Shown here: piece by piece, positions 49,036-59,702 of the stretch
Position numbering within the stretch: position 1 is the first letter of the stretch
Layout of the letters: each line of letters begins with the position of its first letter
Assembly: GCA_014155875.1 (NCBI GenBank)
Contig: JACEFZ010013234.1
Location: forward strand, 327,001-391,000
Direction: 5' to 3'
Length of the DNA: 64,000 bases
Origin: Cepaea nemoralis
Lineage: Eukaryota; Mollusca; Gastropoda; Stylommatophora; Helicidae
Translations under genes and position numbers: made by a program
Notes under the pieces: generated by a model
Databases searched by the model: none
What the model saw: the letters and a program-made list of their open reading frames with translations, nothing else
Told to the model about the DNA's origin: nothing

Positions 49036-50500
49036 CATGGTGTGAGCATATTCGTGAGCTAACAGATGAAATCACTATTTTACACTTCTACGTGAGGTAA
49101 CACATGAAATCACTATTATACACTTGTAGTCAGCTAACACATGAAACCACTATTATACACCTATAAGTGAGCTAACACATAAAATCACTATTTTACACCT
49201 GTAAGTGAGCTAACACATAAAATCACTATTTTACACCTGTACATGAGCTAACACATGAAATCAATATTTTACACCTGTGTGTGAGCTAACACATGAAATC
49301 ACTATTTTACACCTGTACATGAGCTAACACATAAAATCACTATTTTACGCCTGTACATGAGCTAACACATGAAATCAATATTTTACACCTGTACATGAGC
49401 TAACACATGAAATCACTATTTTACACCTGTACATGAGCTAACACATGAAATCACTATTTTACACCTGTACATGAGCTTACACATGAAATCACTATTTTAC
49501 ACCTGTACATGAGCTAACACATGAAATCACTATTTTACACCTGTAAGTGAGCTAGCACATAAAATCACTATTTTACACCTGTACATGAGCTAACACATAA
49601 AATCACTATTTTACACCTGTAAGTGAGCTAACACATGAAATCACTATTTTACACCTGTAAGTGAGCTAATACATGAAATCAATATTTTACACTTGTACAT
49701 GAGCTAACACATGAAATCACTATTTTACACCTGTAAGTGAGCTAACACATGAAATCACTATTTTACACCTGTACGTGAGCTAACACATGAAATCACTATT
49801 TTACACCTGTACATGAGCTAACACATGAAATCACTATTTTACACCTGTACATGAGCTAACACATGAAATCAATATTTTACACCTGTATGTGAGCTAACAC
49901 ATGAAATCACTATTTTACACCTGTACATGAGCTAACACATGAAATCACTATTTTACACCTGTACATGAGCTAACACATGAAATCAATAATTTACACCTGT
50001 ATGTGAGCTAACACATGAATTCACTATTTTACACCTGTACATGAGCTAACACATAAAATCACTATTTTACACCTGTACATGAGCTAACACATGAAATCAA
50101 TATTTTACACCTGTGTGTGAGCTAACACATGAAATCACTATTTTACACCTGTACATGAGCTAACACATAAAATCACTATTTTACGCCTGTACATGAGCTA
50201 ACACATGAAATCAATATTTTACACCTGTATGTGAGCTAACACATGAAATCACTATTTTACACCTGTACATGAGCTAACACATGAAATCAATATTTTACAC
50301 CTGTATGTGAGCTAACACATGAAATCACTATTTTACACCTGTACATGAGCTAACACATGAAATCAATATTGTACACCTGTATGTGAGCTAACACATGAAA
50401 TCACTATTTTACACCTGTACATAAGCTAACGCATGAAATCAATATTTTACACTTGTACGTGAGCTAACACATGAAATAACTATTTTATACTTGTATGTGG
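49036..50500. repeat. Minisatellite, 38-bp unit, about 38 copies
   Basis: The unit is GAGCTAACACATGAAATCAC followed by TATTTTACACCTGTACAT. The first units (49036-49150) are most diverged. From about 49850 to 50420 two unit types alternate (AATCAATATT...GTATGT and AATCACTATT...GTACAT), a 76-bp dimer. About five units carry a donor-like GTAAGTGAGC. Direct repeats abut without spacers, so this is not a CRISPR array. Confidence 0.92.
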
Positions 50501-50509
50501 GCTCCCTGG

Positions 50510-50648
50510 GAAGGTTAACCCGGTCAACAAATGCCCGCAGAAGTCGGATGTGTCGGCCTAACGGCGCAAGAACGCAGCTCTGCTGTAAACAGGCACAACG
50601 CAATCACATCCGAAAAAAAAACAACTCCGGATGAACGAAGAAGCAGAA
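50510..50648 (+). repeat. Dispersed repeat S1, copy 3
   Basis: Begins GGGAAGGTTAACCCGGTCAA right at the end of the 38-bp array, and ends poly-A, CTCCGGATGAACGAAGAAGC. It lacks the long AGA extension of copy 2. Confidence 0.75.
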
Positions 50649-50654
50649 GTATGT

Positions 50655-50765
50655 GGGCTAAGTATGAGATGAATGTTGCAAAAATTCCTTGGACTGCCAG
50701 AGTAACTAACAATGACTGCCTGAAACAGGCTAATGAAATTAAGTCTGACTTCAGAACAGGTATTT
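50655..50765 (+). mobile_element. LINE C-terminal fragment
   Basis: It reads YEMNVAKIPWTARVTNNDCL, then KQANEIKSDFRT, matching the RIPWTDRxTNDQVLQE block of the LINE copies at 57-61 kb. It has no retained RT core and its ends are uncertain. Confidence 0.5.
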
Positions 50766-51199
50766 GTTTCGAAGGTTCTCAGCTGGGGGATATGAGGGAT
50801 CCCCGGATGAGAGGGCATGGCCGTTTTTAGCTCACTGATGCACGGAGGTAAGATGCTGAGCCGGCAGCACATGTAGCAATATCCACCTGTTTGGTCCACT
50901 GGAAACCCACCTTGGTGGGAGAAATTTCGCGAATGATGCCGAAGTTGAATGTGATGTGAAAATGTGGTGTAGAAAACAAAGCATGTAGTTCTATGCAGCT
51001 GGTTTGGGAGGATTGATAAAACGATGGGATAAGTGCATCAATGTTGGCGGAAATTATGTTGAGAAATAGAGGGACAACGTATGTATAAAAATAAACTGGT
51101 TTCAAGTTATCATATTTAATTATTTTTCTACACCCATTTGCCATTTGTGACTTATTTATTGACTTATTTATTTACAAACATACAAACACCCTGTATATC
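50766..51199. other. No gene recognised
   Basis: Unique sequence; frames on both strands are uninformative. Confidence 0.4.
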
Positions 51200-51590
51200 A
51201 ATCAATCAGGTGAAGGTTGGCTGCAATGGATCTCCAACACTGTCTGTCTCTTGCCTTGATTGTACATTCTGTCAGACGGTCCATCTCTTGATGTTATCTT
51301 CCCACTTGTATCATTGTGTACCTCTTGCTTGCTTGCCCTCAACCTTGCCCTCCAGTATGGTTTTTATAAGAATATGTCTTTTAACTTGGCTGAAATATAT
51401 CACTTGCCTCATTTTTATTTCTTTCATCAACTCTCTTTTCATTCCCAGTTTTTCTAGAACATCTGTATTTGATAGTTTCTATTTCCATGAAATACAACAT
51501 ATTCTTCTGTTTATCCACATCTCCAGGGCATCTATTCGACTTTCTAGTTGCTTGTTCAATGTCTGTCTGTATATATATATATATAAAGGA
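51200..51590 (-). mobile_element. LINE (family A-related) 3' fragment
   Basis: The - strand reads LESRIDALEMWINRRICCIS, then NTDVLEKLGMKRELMKEI and LEGKVEGKQARGTQ, with stops. It ends CACCTGATTGATTGAT, an (ATTG)n tail like the copies near 57-61 kb. The opposite-strand frame of 170 codons here is only its antisense. A (TA)n run at about 51570-51588 lies at its 5' side. Confidence 0.75.
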
Positions 51591-51637
51591 CAGAAAATGC
51601 ATACCTTTGTCTGGGCACAAAAAACATTGACATGCCA

Positions 51638-51941
51638 CATGTTGGGTTGAGGACAGTCTCATGACTTGAGTGGCACTGCTGGGCTACACATGCTGGGTTG
51701 AGGACAGTCTCATGACTTGAGTGGCACTGCTGGGCTACACATGCTGGGTTGAGGACAGTCTCATGACTTGAGTGGCACTGCTGGGCTACACATGCTGGGT
51801 TGAGGACAGTCTCATGACTTGAGTGGCACTGCTGGGCTACACATGCTGGGTTGAGGACAGTCTCATGACTTGAGTGGCACTGCTGGGCTACACATGTTGG
51901 GTTGAGCAGAGCCTCATGGCTTGTGCGACACTGCTGGATTG
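51638..51941 (-). repeat. 51-bp tandem array, 6 copies, open on the - strand
   Basis: Units start at 51638, 51689, 51740, 51791, 51842 and 51893 and read ACATGCTGGGTTGAGGACAG, then TCTCATGACTTGAGTGGCAC. The middle four are almost identical. Because 51 is a multiple of three, the - strand stays open (52002-51556) and encodes QQCHSSHETVLNPACVA six times. No start context, splice sites or family support a real protein. Confidence 0.85.
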
Positions 51942-52618
51942 TGTGGAGAAGGATGCTGGCATTACAACATAATTTACAGTCAAGGAACATGAAACAGGAC
52001 ATGACTACAGTTACCCAACACCTTAGTTATGTTATATCTTCTCAAGGTAGAGAGTTGAGTCAAGAACCAATATCACCAGCACTTGGGACACTCGCACACT
52101 CACTCCGTTCTCATATTCAACAAACAGTGAAGAGTCCCAATACTAATGGTACCAGGTGCAGCCTGATTATATGTTCATCTGGCCTTTCCTCTGAGTTATA
52201 AGTGTCGGTCAGATCTTCTGATCACTCACTGCGGCACCATTCTCTCCAGGCCATGATGGTTTATCTGTTCTTCCACTCTATACACATGATCCCAAATGGC
52301 CCTGACTACATCTGTCTTATCATGCACCAGTTATCCCACCCAGTGGGGCAGCCAATCTGTCTCCCACCACATCAGCATATTCTGGGGTAAGGATCTAAGG
52401 ATGCTCCCTATCTATGATTTTTGAAATGAAGCCTGAGACTCGTGGTAGAGAAGAATGACTAAGTTTTATGAGAGATGAAGACTATGATCCAGTAAGGCTC
52501 TATTTTATGAGCCAGTAAGGCTCTATTTTATAAACAAACATTGCAATCTAATTATGCTAACTATAAGCATAAGCTGGAGCAGCACTGAGAACAGCTGAGT
52601 GGAGCAACAGAGACTTAC
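51942..52618. other. Likely intron or intergenic DNA, nothing recognised
   Basis: Lies downstream (in transcription) of the - strand exon. It starts with that exon's GTAAGT donor at 52618. No further exon identified. Confidence 0.4.
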
Positions 52619-53159
52619 CTTGGCAGAACTCTTGTTCCAAGCCTGCACCAGACCGTAGCGATGGCTCTGTTGAGACGATGACCTGTCATCATCATCTTCA
52701 TCATCATAGGAACCTTTGTCTGTGTGGCAACTACTGCTGATGTAGCCAGATTTCAACACATTCACATCCAATGTCTGCTTGCCAGCTGGTATTACTGAAG
52801 AGCTGGTGTTGGCCTGTAATGTTGGTGTTACTGGCTGAGATAGTTTTCCTCCATAGAGGAATGGAGATCTTACTTCAGGGCTGACTCCTCCCATCTGACT
52901 GTCAGTGCTGCTGATAGAAATGACACTCTGTGAGGCATTGCCTGCAGAGTCACTGTTGTGCTCACCAAAGAATTTATAGGTCACCTCAGATCTTGTATCC
53001 AACTTCTTCTGTAGTTGCAGAGACTCATGACCTGGTTTATGAAGATCATCTAATGTCACTAGATAGTCCACGCTTGAGACTGTGCTCCCACAAGCTGCTT
53101 CTGGCCAGCCCTCATCTTCTGCCGTAGTGGTCTCCACAATCTGACACAGCTCCTCATCA
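52619..53159 (-). CDS. Internal exon of an unrecognised - strand host gene
   Basis: The exon is 541 bp, open throughout, entered with one base of a split codon and left at a codon boundary. The acceptor is TTTATCTTTCAG before 53159 and the donor is AAG|GTAAGTC after 52619, both near consensus. It encodes DEELCQIVETTTAEDEGWPE, then a Ser/Thr-rich region (SVISISSTDSQMGG) and an acidic run (YDDEDDDDRSSSQQ), ending WNKSSAK. There is no signal peptide, membrane segment or catalytic motif. It looks like a disordered cytoplasmic or nuclear protein segment. I do not recognise the family. Its first 25 coding bases are repeated upstream in the intron as part of a 40-bp minisatellite. Confidence 0.72.
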
Positions 53160-53848
53160 CTGAAAGATAAACGACACAATCTGACACAGCTCCTCATTCC
53201 TGTAAGATAAAAGACACAATCTGAGACAGATTCTCACAACTGATAGATAAAAGACTCAATCTGACACAGCTCCTCATCAGTGAAAAATAAAAGACACAAT
53301 CTGAGACAGACTCTCACTGCTGAATGATGAAAAACACAATCTGACATAGTAATCACCACTGAAAGATGAAAGACACGATCAGAGACAGCTCCTCATCATT
53401 GAAAGATGAAAGACACAATCTGAGACAGCTCCTCATCACTGAAAGATGAAAGGCACAATCTGAGACAGCTCCTCATCACTGAAAGATGAAAGACACAATC
53501 TGACACAGCTCCTCATCAATGACAGATAAAAGGCACAATCTGAGACTGCTCATCAGGGAAAGATGAAAGGCACAATCTGAGACAGCTCCTCATCACAGAA
53601 AATAAAAGACACAATCTGAGACAGCTCCTCATCACAGAAAGATAAAAGACACAATCTGAGACAGCTCCTCATCACAGAAAGATAAAAAGCACAATCTGAG
53701 ACAGCTTCTCATCAATGATAGATGAAAGGCACAATCTGAAACAGCTCCTCATCACGGAGAGATGAAAGGTACAATCTTAGACAGCTCCTCATCATGGGAA
53801 GATAAAAGGCACAATCTGACACAGCTCCTCATCACTGAAAGATGACAA
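53160..53848 (-). repeat. 40-bp minisatellite built from the adjacent exon's splice acceptor
   Basis: On the - strand each unit reads ATCTTTCAG or a derivative, then TGATGAGGAGCTGTCTCAGA, TTGTG and CTTTT. There are about 17 units. The real exon junction (53136-53176) is the terminal member: TATCTTTCAG, then TGATGAGGAGCTGTGTCAGA, TTGTG. Units 7, 8 and the outermost keep CTTTCAG, while several have lost the AG (CTTTCTG, CTTTCAA). Units are 37-41 bp. Confidence 0.88.
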
Positions 53849-54039
53849 AATCTGCCTGTCAACAGTTAAACATGTCACCATGGCATGCTGGAATATGGTA
53901 ATAACGTCACAAGTACAGGATTCTTTTCACACAACTTGAGACATATTAGGACATATGGATCAACCTTGAGTCAGTTTTTAAATTCTGCCTCGATGTACAC
54001 TGGAACCCATGACCACTGTCATTAGTCATTAGTCGCTTT
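53849..54039. other. Spacer, nothing recognised
   Basis: Unique sequence between the 40-bp array and R500 copy 2. It contains ATTAGTCATTAGTCG. Confidence 0.4.
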
Positions 54040-54560
54040 CCAACGTCACGGCAACGGGTTGTCCCCATTATGCTCCGTTCCTGTGCCAGTGAATATCACA
54101 CAAAATGTTTCTCACTGCCCCATGTGAAAAGTGGAACAGACAGGGGTCTCGACAAACCCATAGCCTGCTCATGTATACTATGCATAATGCCGCCGCCAGA
54201 ATGCTAGCACAAAAGTCCGCCACGGAAAATACAGTTCATCATCGAGGGAAGCGTCAGTCACTAGAAAACAAACAGCCACACATGATTGCATAAGGCAATC
54301 CATCCAGTACAGAAACTGGTCTGCTGCCATCATTCCAAACATGCAGTTCCCGCTACAAACAACCGTGGACAGATGTAAAAGCATTCCACACGAAATTCAC
54401 AGCTCACAGTGTTGCTCCACACACTCAACTTAGTAGCAGGGCGACGGAACCATGCACTACCAGTCCAACATGAGGAAAATGCCTATGCAGACTTTTATCC
54501 CCAAGCATAAACACCCGAGAGGCTTTAACCATTCAAATGCCTATCCTCCATGCTGGAGAC
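54040..54560 (+). repeat. ~500-bp dispersed repeat R500, copy 2
   Basis: Aligns along its length with 3755-4260 (GCCAGTGAATATCACACAAA, GACAGATGTAAAAGCA, CCAGTCCAACATGAGGAAAA, CTATCCTCCATGCTGG). Both copies lie near the two host genes. No coding frame survives in both. Confidence 0.75.
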
Positions 54561-55177
54561 CGGAAGTCATCATTTGACATAGTCACTGTACTGGAAGACA
54601 AGCATGCTGGCCACTATGCTACCATAACTACCACATCTCTCTATCTGATTCTTGCCGTGGGTTACATAACTGAATAAGTCAGTTAGTCAAGCCTATCAAG
54701 TTATAGTGACTACAACACTATCTCTACTCTCAGTTGTGTTTCATCTCATTCTTACTGGAGTATGAAGCAACTGTTAATGTACTTGTGTGTGGTTTATTAA
54801 TTTTTTCCTCTTTAAACAACGACCATGAATCTGCAACCCTGACCAGACTGTGAGAACATCAAGTGAAAAAGGGTGAGGTCAGACAAGAGCACTATGGAGG
54901 GAGCCAAATAAGAATAGTTAACCAACACAGTTGACCATTGCATGGTCAGGGAGATACTGAGGACTGGGATCCGAACACTTATGGCCTGAATGAGCCAATG
55001 TGCAATGAGGATAATTCGACAACTAACTGAACTTCCTCCCTGCTTGACAAGGGATACAATGCATCACCACATACTGTCACATTATTAATCACATCACAGA
55101 GGTGACTGTCAACTGTCATTTACTGCCAACATAGTACCTTGCGGTGTATGGCAGAGGGGTCTTTGAGCCTGAGGAAT
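54561..55177. other. No gene recognised
   Basis: Unique sequence; nothing stands out. Confidence 0.4.
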
Positions 55178-55333
55178 TAAGGCCGCCTGGCTAGTGCAGT
55201 CGCCGCGAACTGTGCAGGTTAGAATTTTCTTTTTGCCCCCGACAGAAAATAAATCCCACACCTTACCGAGGGATCGAACCCGGGTCTCCCGAATGGGAGT
55301 CCGGCGTTCTATCCACTCGGCCAGCCGCTCCTC
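55178..55333 (-). repeat. tRNA-Gly-like SINE, possibly with two opposed tRNA heads
   Basis: On the - strand 55333-55262 has an A box TGGCCGAGTGGATAGAACGC, an anticodon loop CTCCCAT (CCC, Gly) and a B box GGGTTCGATCCC. The 3' acceptor side does not pair with the 5' side and a body follows (TTATTTTCTGTCGGGGGC). At the far end, on the + strand, CTGGCTAGTGCAGTCG and GCAGGTTAGAATTTT resemble a second, decayed A/B-box pair. Confidence 0.6.
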
Positions 55334-55889
55334 ACAGAGGTGACTATCATCTAGTAATCTTAGACATAATTCATTTCAGGTTTGGACAGCAGGTTCCTGT
55401 CTGGTCAGTCTGTTTCAACAAACAAACAACTCATCACCAAATACTGGGCTGTTCACCAGCTGGCAACAGGGACAATCAACATTTACACCCTGGGACTTCT
55501 GCTGGAAGAGACTGAGTGCTAATGGACTTGTCTTGAGTGCAGTAACATTGATTGTGCATCATAATCATCACATTAAGTGTACATACATCTGTACAAACAA
55601 ATCAGGCTCAAGAAAGAAAGAGAAGAGTAAATCAACCAATGTGAAGTAATATAGGAGCTATCAATCCAGGGAAAAATCAAAAGTAGCAACACTAAAACTC
55701 TGTGATGACCCAGAAAGAGTTACCAAAGGAATAAAAGACACATTGAAAAAATCAAACATGACGTTAGTACAAGTAACTAAGACAAGAGAAACACAGAAAA
55801 TTGTATTTGCCTCCTCCCTGCGATGTTTCACAGCACAAGCAATAGGGCAACAGAAAAATACATCTGCATCATAATCACAGCATAGGTCA
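55334..55889. other. No gene recognised
   Basis: Unique AT-rich sequence; no credible frame. Confidence 0.4.
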
Positions 55890-56110
55890 GCATGGTTGAA
55901 TTAACTCTTAAACTTCCACTGTGCTGATGCTGAGGTAGTGGGTTCATCCCCTACAACGGTCAGTTAGACTAAAATATTGACTTCTTGTCCTTGACTTGGG
56001 ATTGTATATTACAAATACCTCAGTTTTAGAGGTGGGTTTGCCTGATGGCGAGGGACACTGGTAATAGAGAAAGCTAATCCACACACACAAATCATTTAGT
56101 GCACTAGTAG
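55890..56110 (+). repeat. SINE family S3, copy 2
   Basis: Matches 43475-43695. The B-box-like GTGGGTTCATCCCC is better preserved here. Confidence 0.65.
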
Positions 56111-56226
56111 TAGTAGCACGTGTATGGACTACGCTTGAGTTAAAAGCCAGCGGGAAAAAAAAAATCATAGCATTATATGGGAACATACATATGTCTCATA
56201 ATATAAACAATAAGTGGGAACCTATT

Positions 56227-57109
56227 AGGGACGTTCATTTGAAACCCGTTCCAATGGCTTTATTACAAAAGCATGAAAGAAACATTACCAGATGTGGTAG
56301 AATTAAACAAAGAATTCATTTTGAATGAATTATGCACCATGGGGTGGTCAGAAGAAGTTGCCGTAGGCATTCAGGCAAGCATCCCATTGCTTAGGTAGGC
56401 GGCGAATGCCATCCGCAAAAAAGGATTGTGGTTGCTCACTGAACCATGTGTTTACCGCGTTCATTACGTCTGCGTCTGTGTAAAATCATTGCCTTGAGAG
56501 GAAGAGAAATGCATCACCCTCCACTCTGTAACGCAGCAAGTGGTTCAAACACCATCCCATGCATTCCTCTTTTTGGTGGTCGGTCAACATCCGTGGTACC
56601 CACTGTGAACACACCTTCCGATATTGCAGTTTTTTTATGAACGACCTTTTGAATTGTCCCAATTGACACATCAAATTCTTTCGCTAGCGAACATATGCTT
56701 CGGCAATGGTTCATCTGTACTGCTGCATCAATTTTGGCGATGGTTTTTTCAATTGCAACAATATGCGCTTGACCCGGCCGTCAAAGATCAGTCGTGAACT
56801 GACGTCCTTTCTGAAACATTCGTGCCCAGTCTGTCACTATTGTCTTTGACATGCATTTGTTACTGTACATTGCCTGCATTCTTCAAATGAAAGAAACTGA
56901 ATAACCGCTCCTTGAGCTTCTGTGGACGGATTTTGGATCAACCTGGCCATTTTCTCAACAGTCAGAAACAGAACCTATGCATCAAGGGACGATAAGCACG
57001 TGCTCTTTTATTAATTGGTCAGTACTTATCACATGACTATGACACGATCATATTCAACGTACGCAATTATGCGCGGTGCGGCACAAATGGAATTCAAATG
57101 AATGCCCCT
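56227..57109 (-). mobile_element. Mariner-type DNA transposon relic B
   Basis: Terminal repeats are AGGGACGTTCATTTGAAACC on the left and TTCAAATGAATGCCCCT on the right, matching relic A. On the - strand the 5' part retains a methionine-led N-terminus and an HTH (SICSLAKEFDVSIGTIQKVV, 56714-56640), and the far end retains the C-terminal blocks (WFSEQPQSFF-like, RRLPKQWDACLNAYGNFF-like, about 56470-56350). The middle with the catalytic residues is deleted and stops or shifts remain. Total 883 bp. Confidence 0.88.
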
Positions 57110-57119
57110 TATATATATA

Positions 57120-57232
57120 TATGTATCACAATCATATCATTATGTGAGAACATATATCTGTATCACAATCATATCATTATGTGAGAACATATATCTGTAT
57201 CACAATCATATCATTATGTGAGAACATATAAA
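57120..57232. repeat. 37-bp tandem repeat, 3 copies
   Basis: The unit is GTATCACAATCATATCATTA followed by TGTGAGAACATATATCT. A (TA)n run at 57110-57120 links it to the mariner end. Confidence 0.9.
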
Positions 57233-57239
57233 TCAATCA

Positions 57240-57612
57240 TGTGCCATGCCGGGAAGCGTGGGCGGTCATGACTTGCCATTTGACTCGATCACCAGCGTCG
57301 TGGATCAGCTCAGCGTTCCTGTCTCGTCCATGCCATGTGGCCAAGCCATCCAGGTATTTTCCTCTTGGTCTTCCTCTTGGTCTGTTCCCTTTGATCTTGC
57401 CAGTTGTCACTAAGTTCTCCAATCCATTTCTTCTCATAAAATGTCCAAAAAATTGTGACTGTCTACATCTAATTTCTCTAATCAATTTATGATTGTCATT
57501 TGTCTCCTGTAGTACTTGGTCATTGGTTTTTCTGTCTGTCCATGGTATTCTTTGCATTTTCCGCAGAAACCACATTTCTGCAGCCATAAAATGTTTTTCG
57601 GCTTGACTGAGA
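57240..57612 (-). mobile_element. LINE family A 3' end, reverse copy
   Basis: The - strand reads SQAEKHFMAAEMWFLRKMQR, IPWTDRKTNDQVLQE, RQSQFFGHFMRRNGLENLV, GNRPRGRPRGKYLDGLATWH and ends ASRHGT-stop with CATGATTGATT. One open frame of about 120 codons. 5'-truncated, with no RT core. It lies head-to-head with the copy that follows. Confidence 0.9.
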
Positions 57613-57629
57613 TATACCTTCTGAATTAT

Positions 57630-58945
57630 GTAATTCTGTATTTATTGCAATCCCAAAGAAATCAGTAGCCTTAGAATGTGATCAACATCGAACAATTAGT
57701 ATAAAGAGTCACATCACGAAGATTTTGCTACGAATTATCATGTAAAGAGTGAGGAAGAAAATACAACCTGAAATAGGAGAAGAACAATGTGTGTTTGTAG
57801 AAGGAAAGGGTACAATAAATGCTGTGTATATGCTGCGGTCAGTTATCGACCGTTTTGTAGAAGTAAGCAAAGGTAATAATCTTTGCTTTATTTACTACAC
57901 AAAGGCTTTCGATAGAGTAAGACATGTCAACATGGTAGATATGCTTGCAGATCTACAAATTGATGGGAAAGACATTAGACTTATAAAAAACATATACAGG
58001 AAACAACACGCTGTTATTAGAATTGATAATGAAGTGGGACAATATCAGCCTATTAAGCGAGGTGTGAGACAGGGATGTGTAATGTCTCCAGATCGTTTTT
58101 CCCTATACAGTGAAAATATTTTCTGAAATGTAGAAGATATAAATGGAATCATCATATGAGGACGAAACATCAATAACATTAGATTTGCAGATGATACAGT
58201 ATTGATTGCAGACAATGAGCAGAATCTGCAACAATTAGTAGATGCCGTTGTTGCACACAGTGAAAAACTAGGGTTAAAATTAAATTGTAAAAAGACACAG
58301 ATTATGGTCATCACTAGGAAGAAAGAAATACCACAATGTAATATACAAGTAAATGGGAATATTCTTCAACAAGTGAATCTGTACAATTATCTCGGAACAG
58401 TCATAACATCTGATGGGAGATGCCTTGAAGAGACTTGAACAAGAATTGCCATGGCGAAAGTAGCCTTTAGCAAGATGAAAAACATACTGACCAATAAAAA
58501 GATGTCAGCTGAAACGAGAAAAAGAGTGTTGAGGTGCTACATGAGCCCGTACTTTTGTATGGATGTTAAGTGTGGACAATGAGCAGTCAAGCTGAAAAAC
58601 ATCTTATGGCTGTGGAAATATGGTTTCTGAGGAGAATGCAAAGACAGACTGAAAAACCAATGACCAGGTCCTACAAGAAACAAATGAAAATCACAGACTG
58701 ATTAGAGAAGTTAGATGTAGACAGTCAACATTTTTTGGGCATGTTATGAGAAGACATGTATTAGAGAACTTGGTGACAACTGGCAAGATTGAAGGGAACA
58801 GATCAAGGGGAAGACCAAGAAGTAAATACCTGGATGGCTTGGCCACATGGCATGGTCAAGACAAGAACACTGAGCTTATCCATGACTCATGTTATTGAGT
58901 GAAATGGTGAGTTATGACCGCCCTCGCTTTCTGACATGGCACATG
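57630..58945 (+). mobile_element. LINE family A pseudogene with RT domain
   Basis: This is the most complete LINE in the window. Blocks in order: LECDQHRTISIKSHITKILL, GEEQCVFVEGKGTINAVYML, CFIYYTKAFDRVRHVNMVD, IKRGVRQGCVMSP, RFADDTVLIADNEQNL (active site ADD), KLGLKLNCKKTQIM, YNYLGTVITSDGRCLEE, then a C-terminal region broken by many stops and shifts. The endonuclease is missing. The first catalytic block has IYYTKAFD where a sister copy has IDYTKVFD, so one catalytic Asp is lost. Confidence 0.92.
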
Positions 58946-59140
58946 ATGGATGGAAGCATCTCCATCTTGTTGACATGTCTTACTTTATCGAACACCTTTG
59001 TGTAGTCAATAAAGCAAAGATGTAAGTCTTTGTTTACTTCTATAGAACGTTCAATTAATGTTCTCAGCATATACACAGAATTTACTGTATCCTTGCCTTC
59101 TACAAACCCACATTGTTCTTCTCCTATTTCAAATGTATGT
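58945..59140 (-). mobile_element. LINE RT fragment
   Basis: The - strand reads EIGEEQCGFVEGKDTVNSVY, MLRTLIERSIEVNKDLHLCF and IDYTKVFDKVRHVNKMEML. It is the same RT segment as in the neighbouring + strand copy but in the opposite orientation and cut at both ends. Confidence 0.88.
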
Positions 59141-59702
59141 GAAAAATGTATGTGAACAAGTGAAATAGCTGAACAGCACACAATCATGAAAAAAAGCGGA
59201 GGTCTTTAGAATATCAGACAGCAGAGAAGATTGGAAAGTCATGACTGTGACCTGGCAGTTGGAGATGAAATACTTGAAAACAATGAGTGTGCTTAAATGT
59301 GGGATCTGAACCCATGATGTTTGAGACCTATTATTTAGCAACCTGACAACAACTAATGTAAACATATTACCTGGATGTGGTTGTTGACCAGACCAGACCT
59401 CCCACATCCCTGTCAACACCCTCTCCGACAGCAGTAACTTCCTCCTGAAGAGTGCCAGGCAGACTCAACATCTCATTCCCAGTTTGTGCTTCCCTCGGGA
59501 GATGTACAAGAACAGCTGTCCCGAATACACAAAAACACAGCTGGTTATGGCAACAGGCTGCTTCCAATACAAAACACAGATTTCAGGAGACAGAAATGAT
59601 CAGTACAAAATTGAAAGTCTGCAACTCAGATACCTGATTTAAAACATCATTTAGATGTACAGCTACAGTGGGTTCTGCCATGTGTGTAAACATGACTGCT
59701 GC
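59141..59702. other. No gene recognised
   Basis: Unique sequence; open frames on both strands (up to about 96 codons) show no family. Confidence 0.4.

Noticed and set aside
49036..50500. Regular short repeats resembling a CRISPR array
   Set aside because: Units abut without unique spacers and the context is eukaryotic; it is a minisatellite.
51138..51650. 170-codon + strand frame rich in Leu, Ile and Phe
   Set aside because: It is the antisense of a - strand LINE C-terminal fragment, which explains its openness and composition.
55262..55333. Possible functional tRNA-Gly(CCC) gene
   Set aside because: A and B boxes are good but the acceptor stem does not pair and a SINE body follows.
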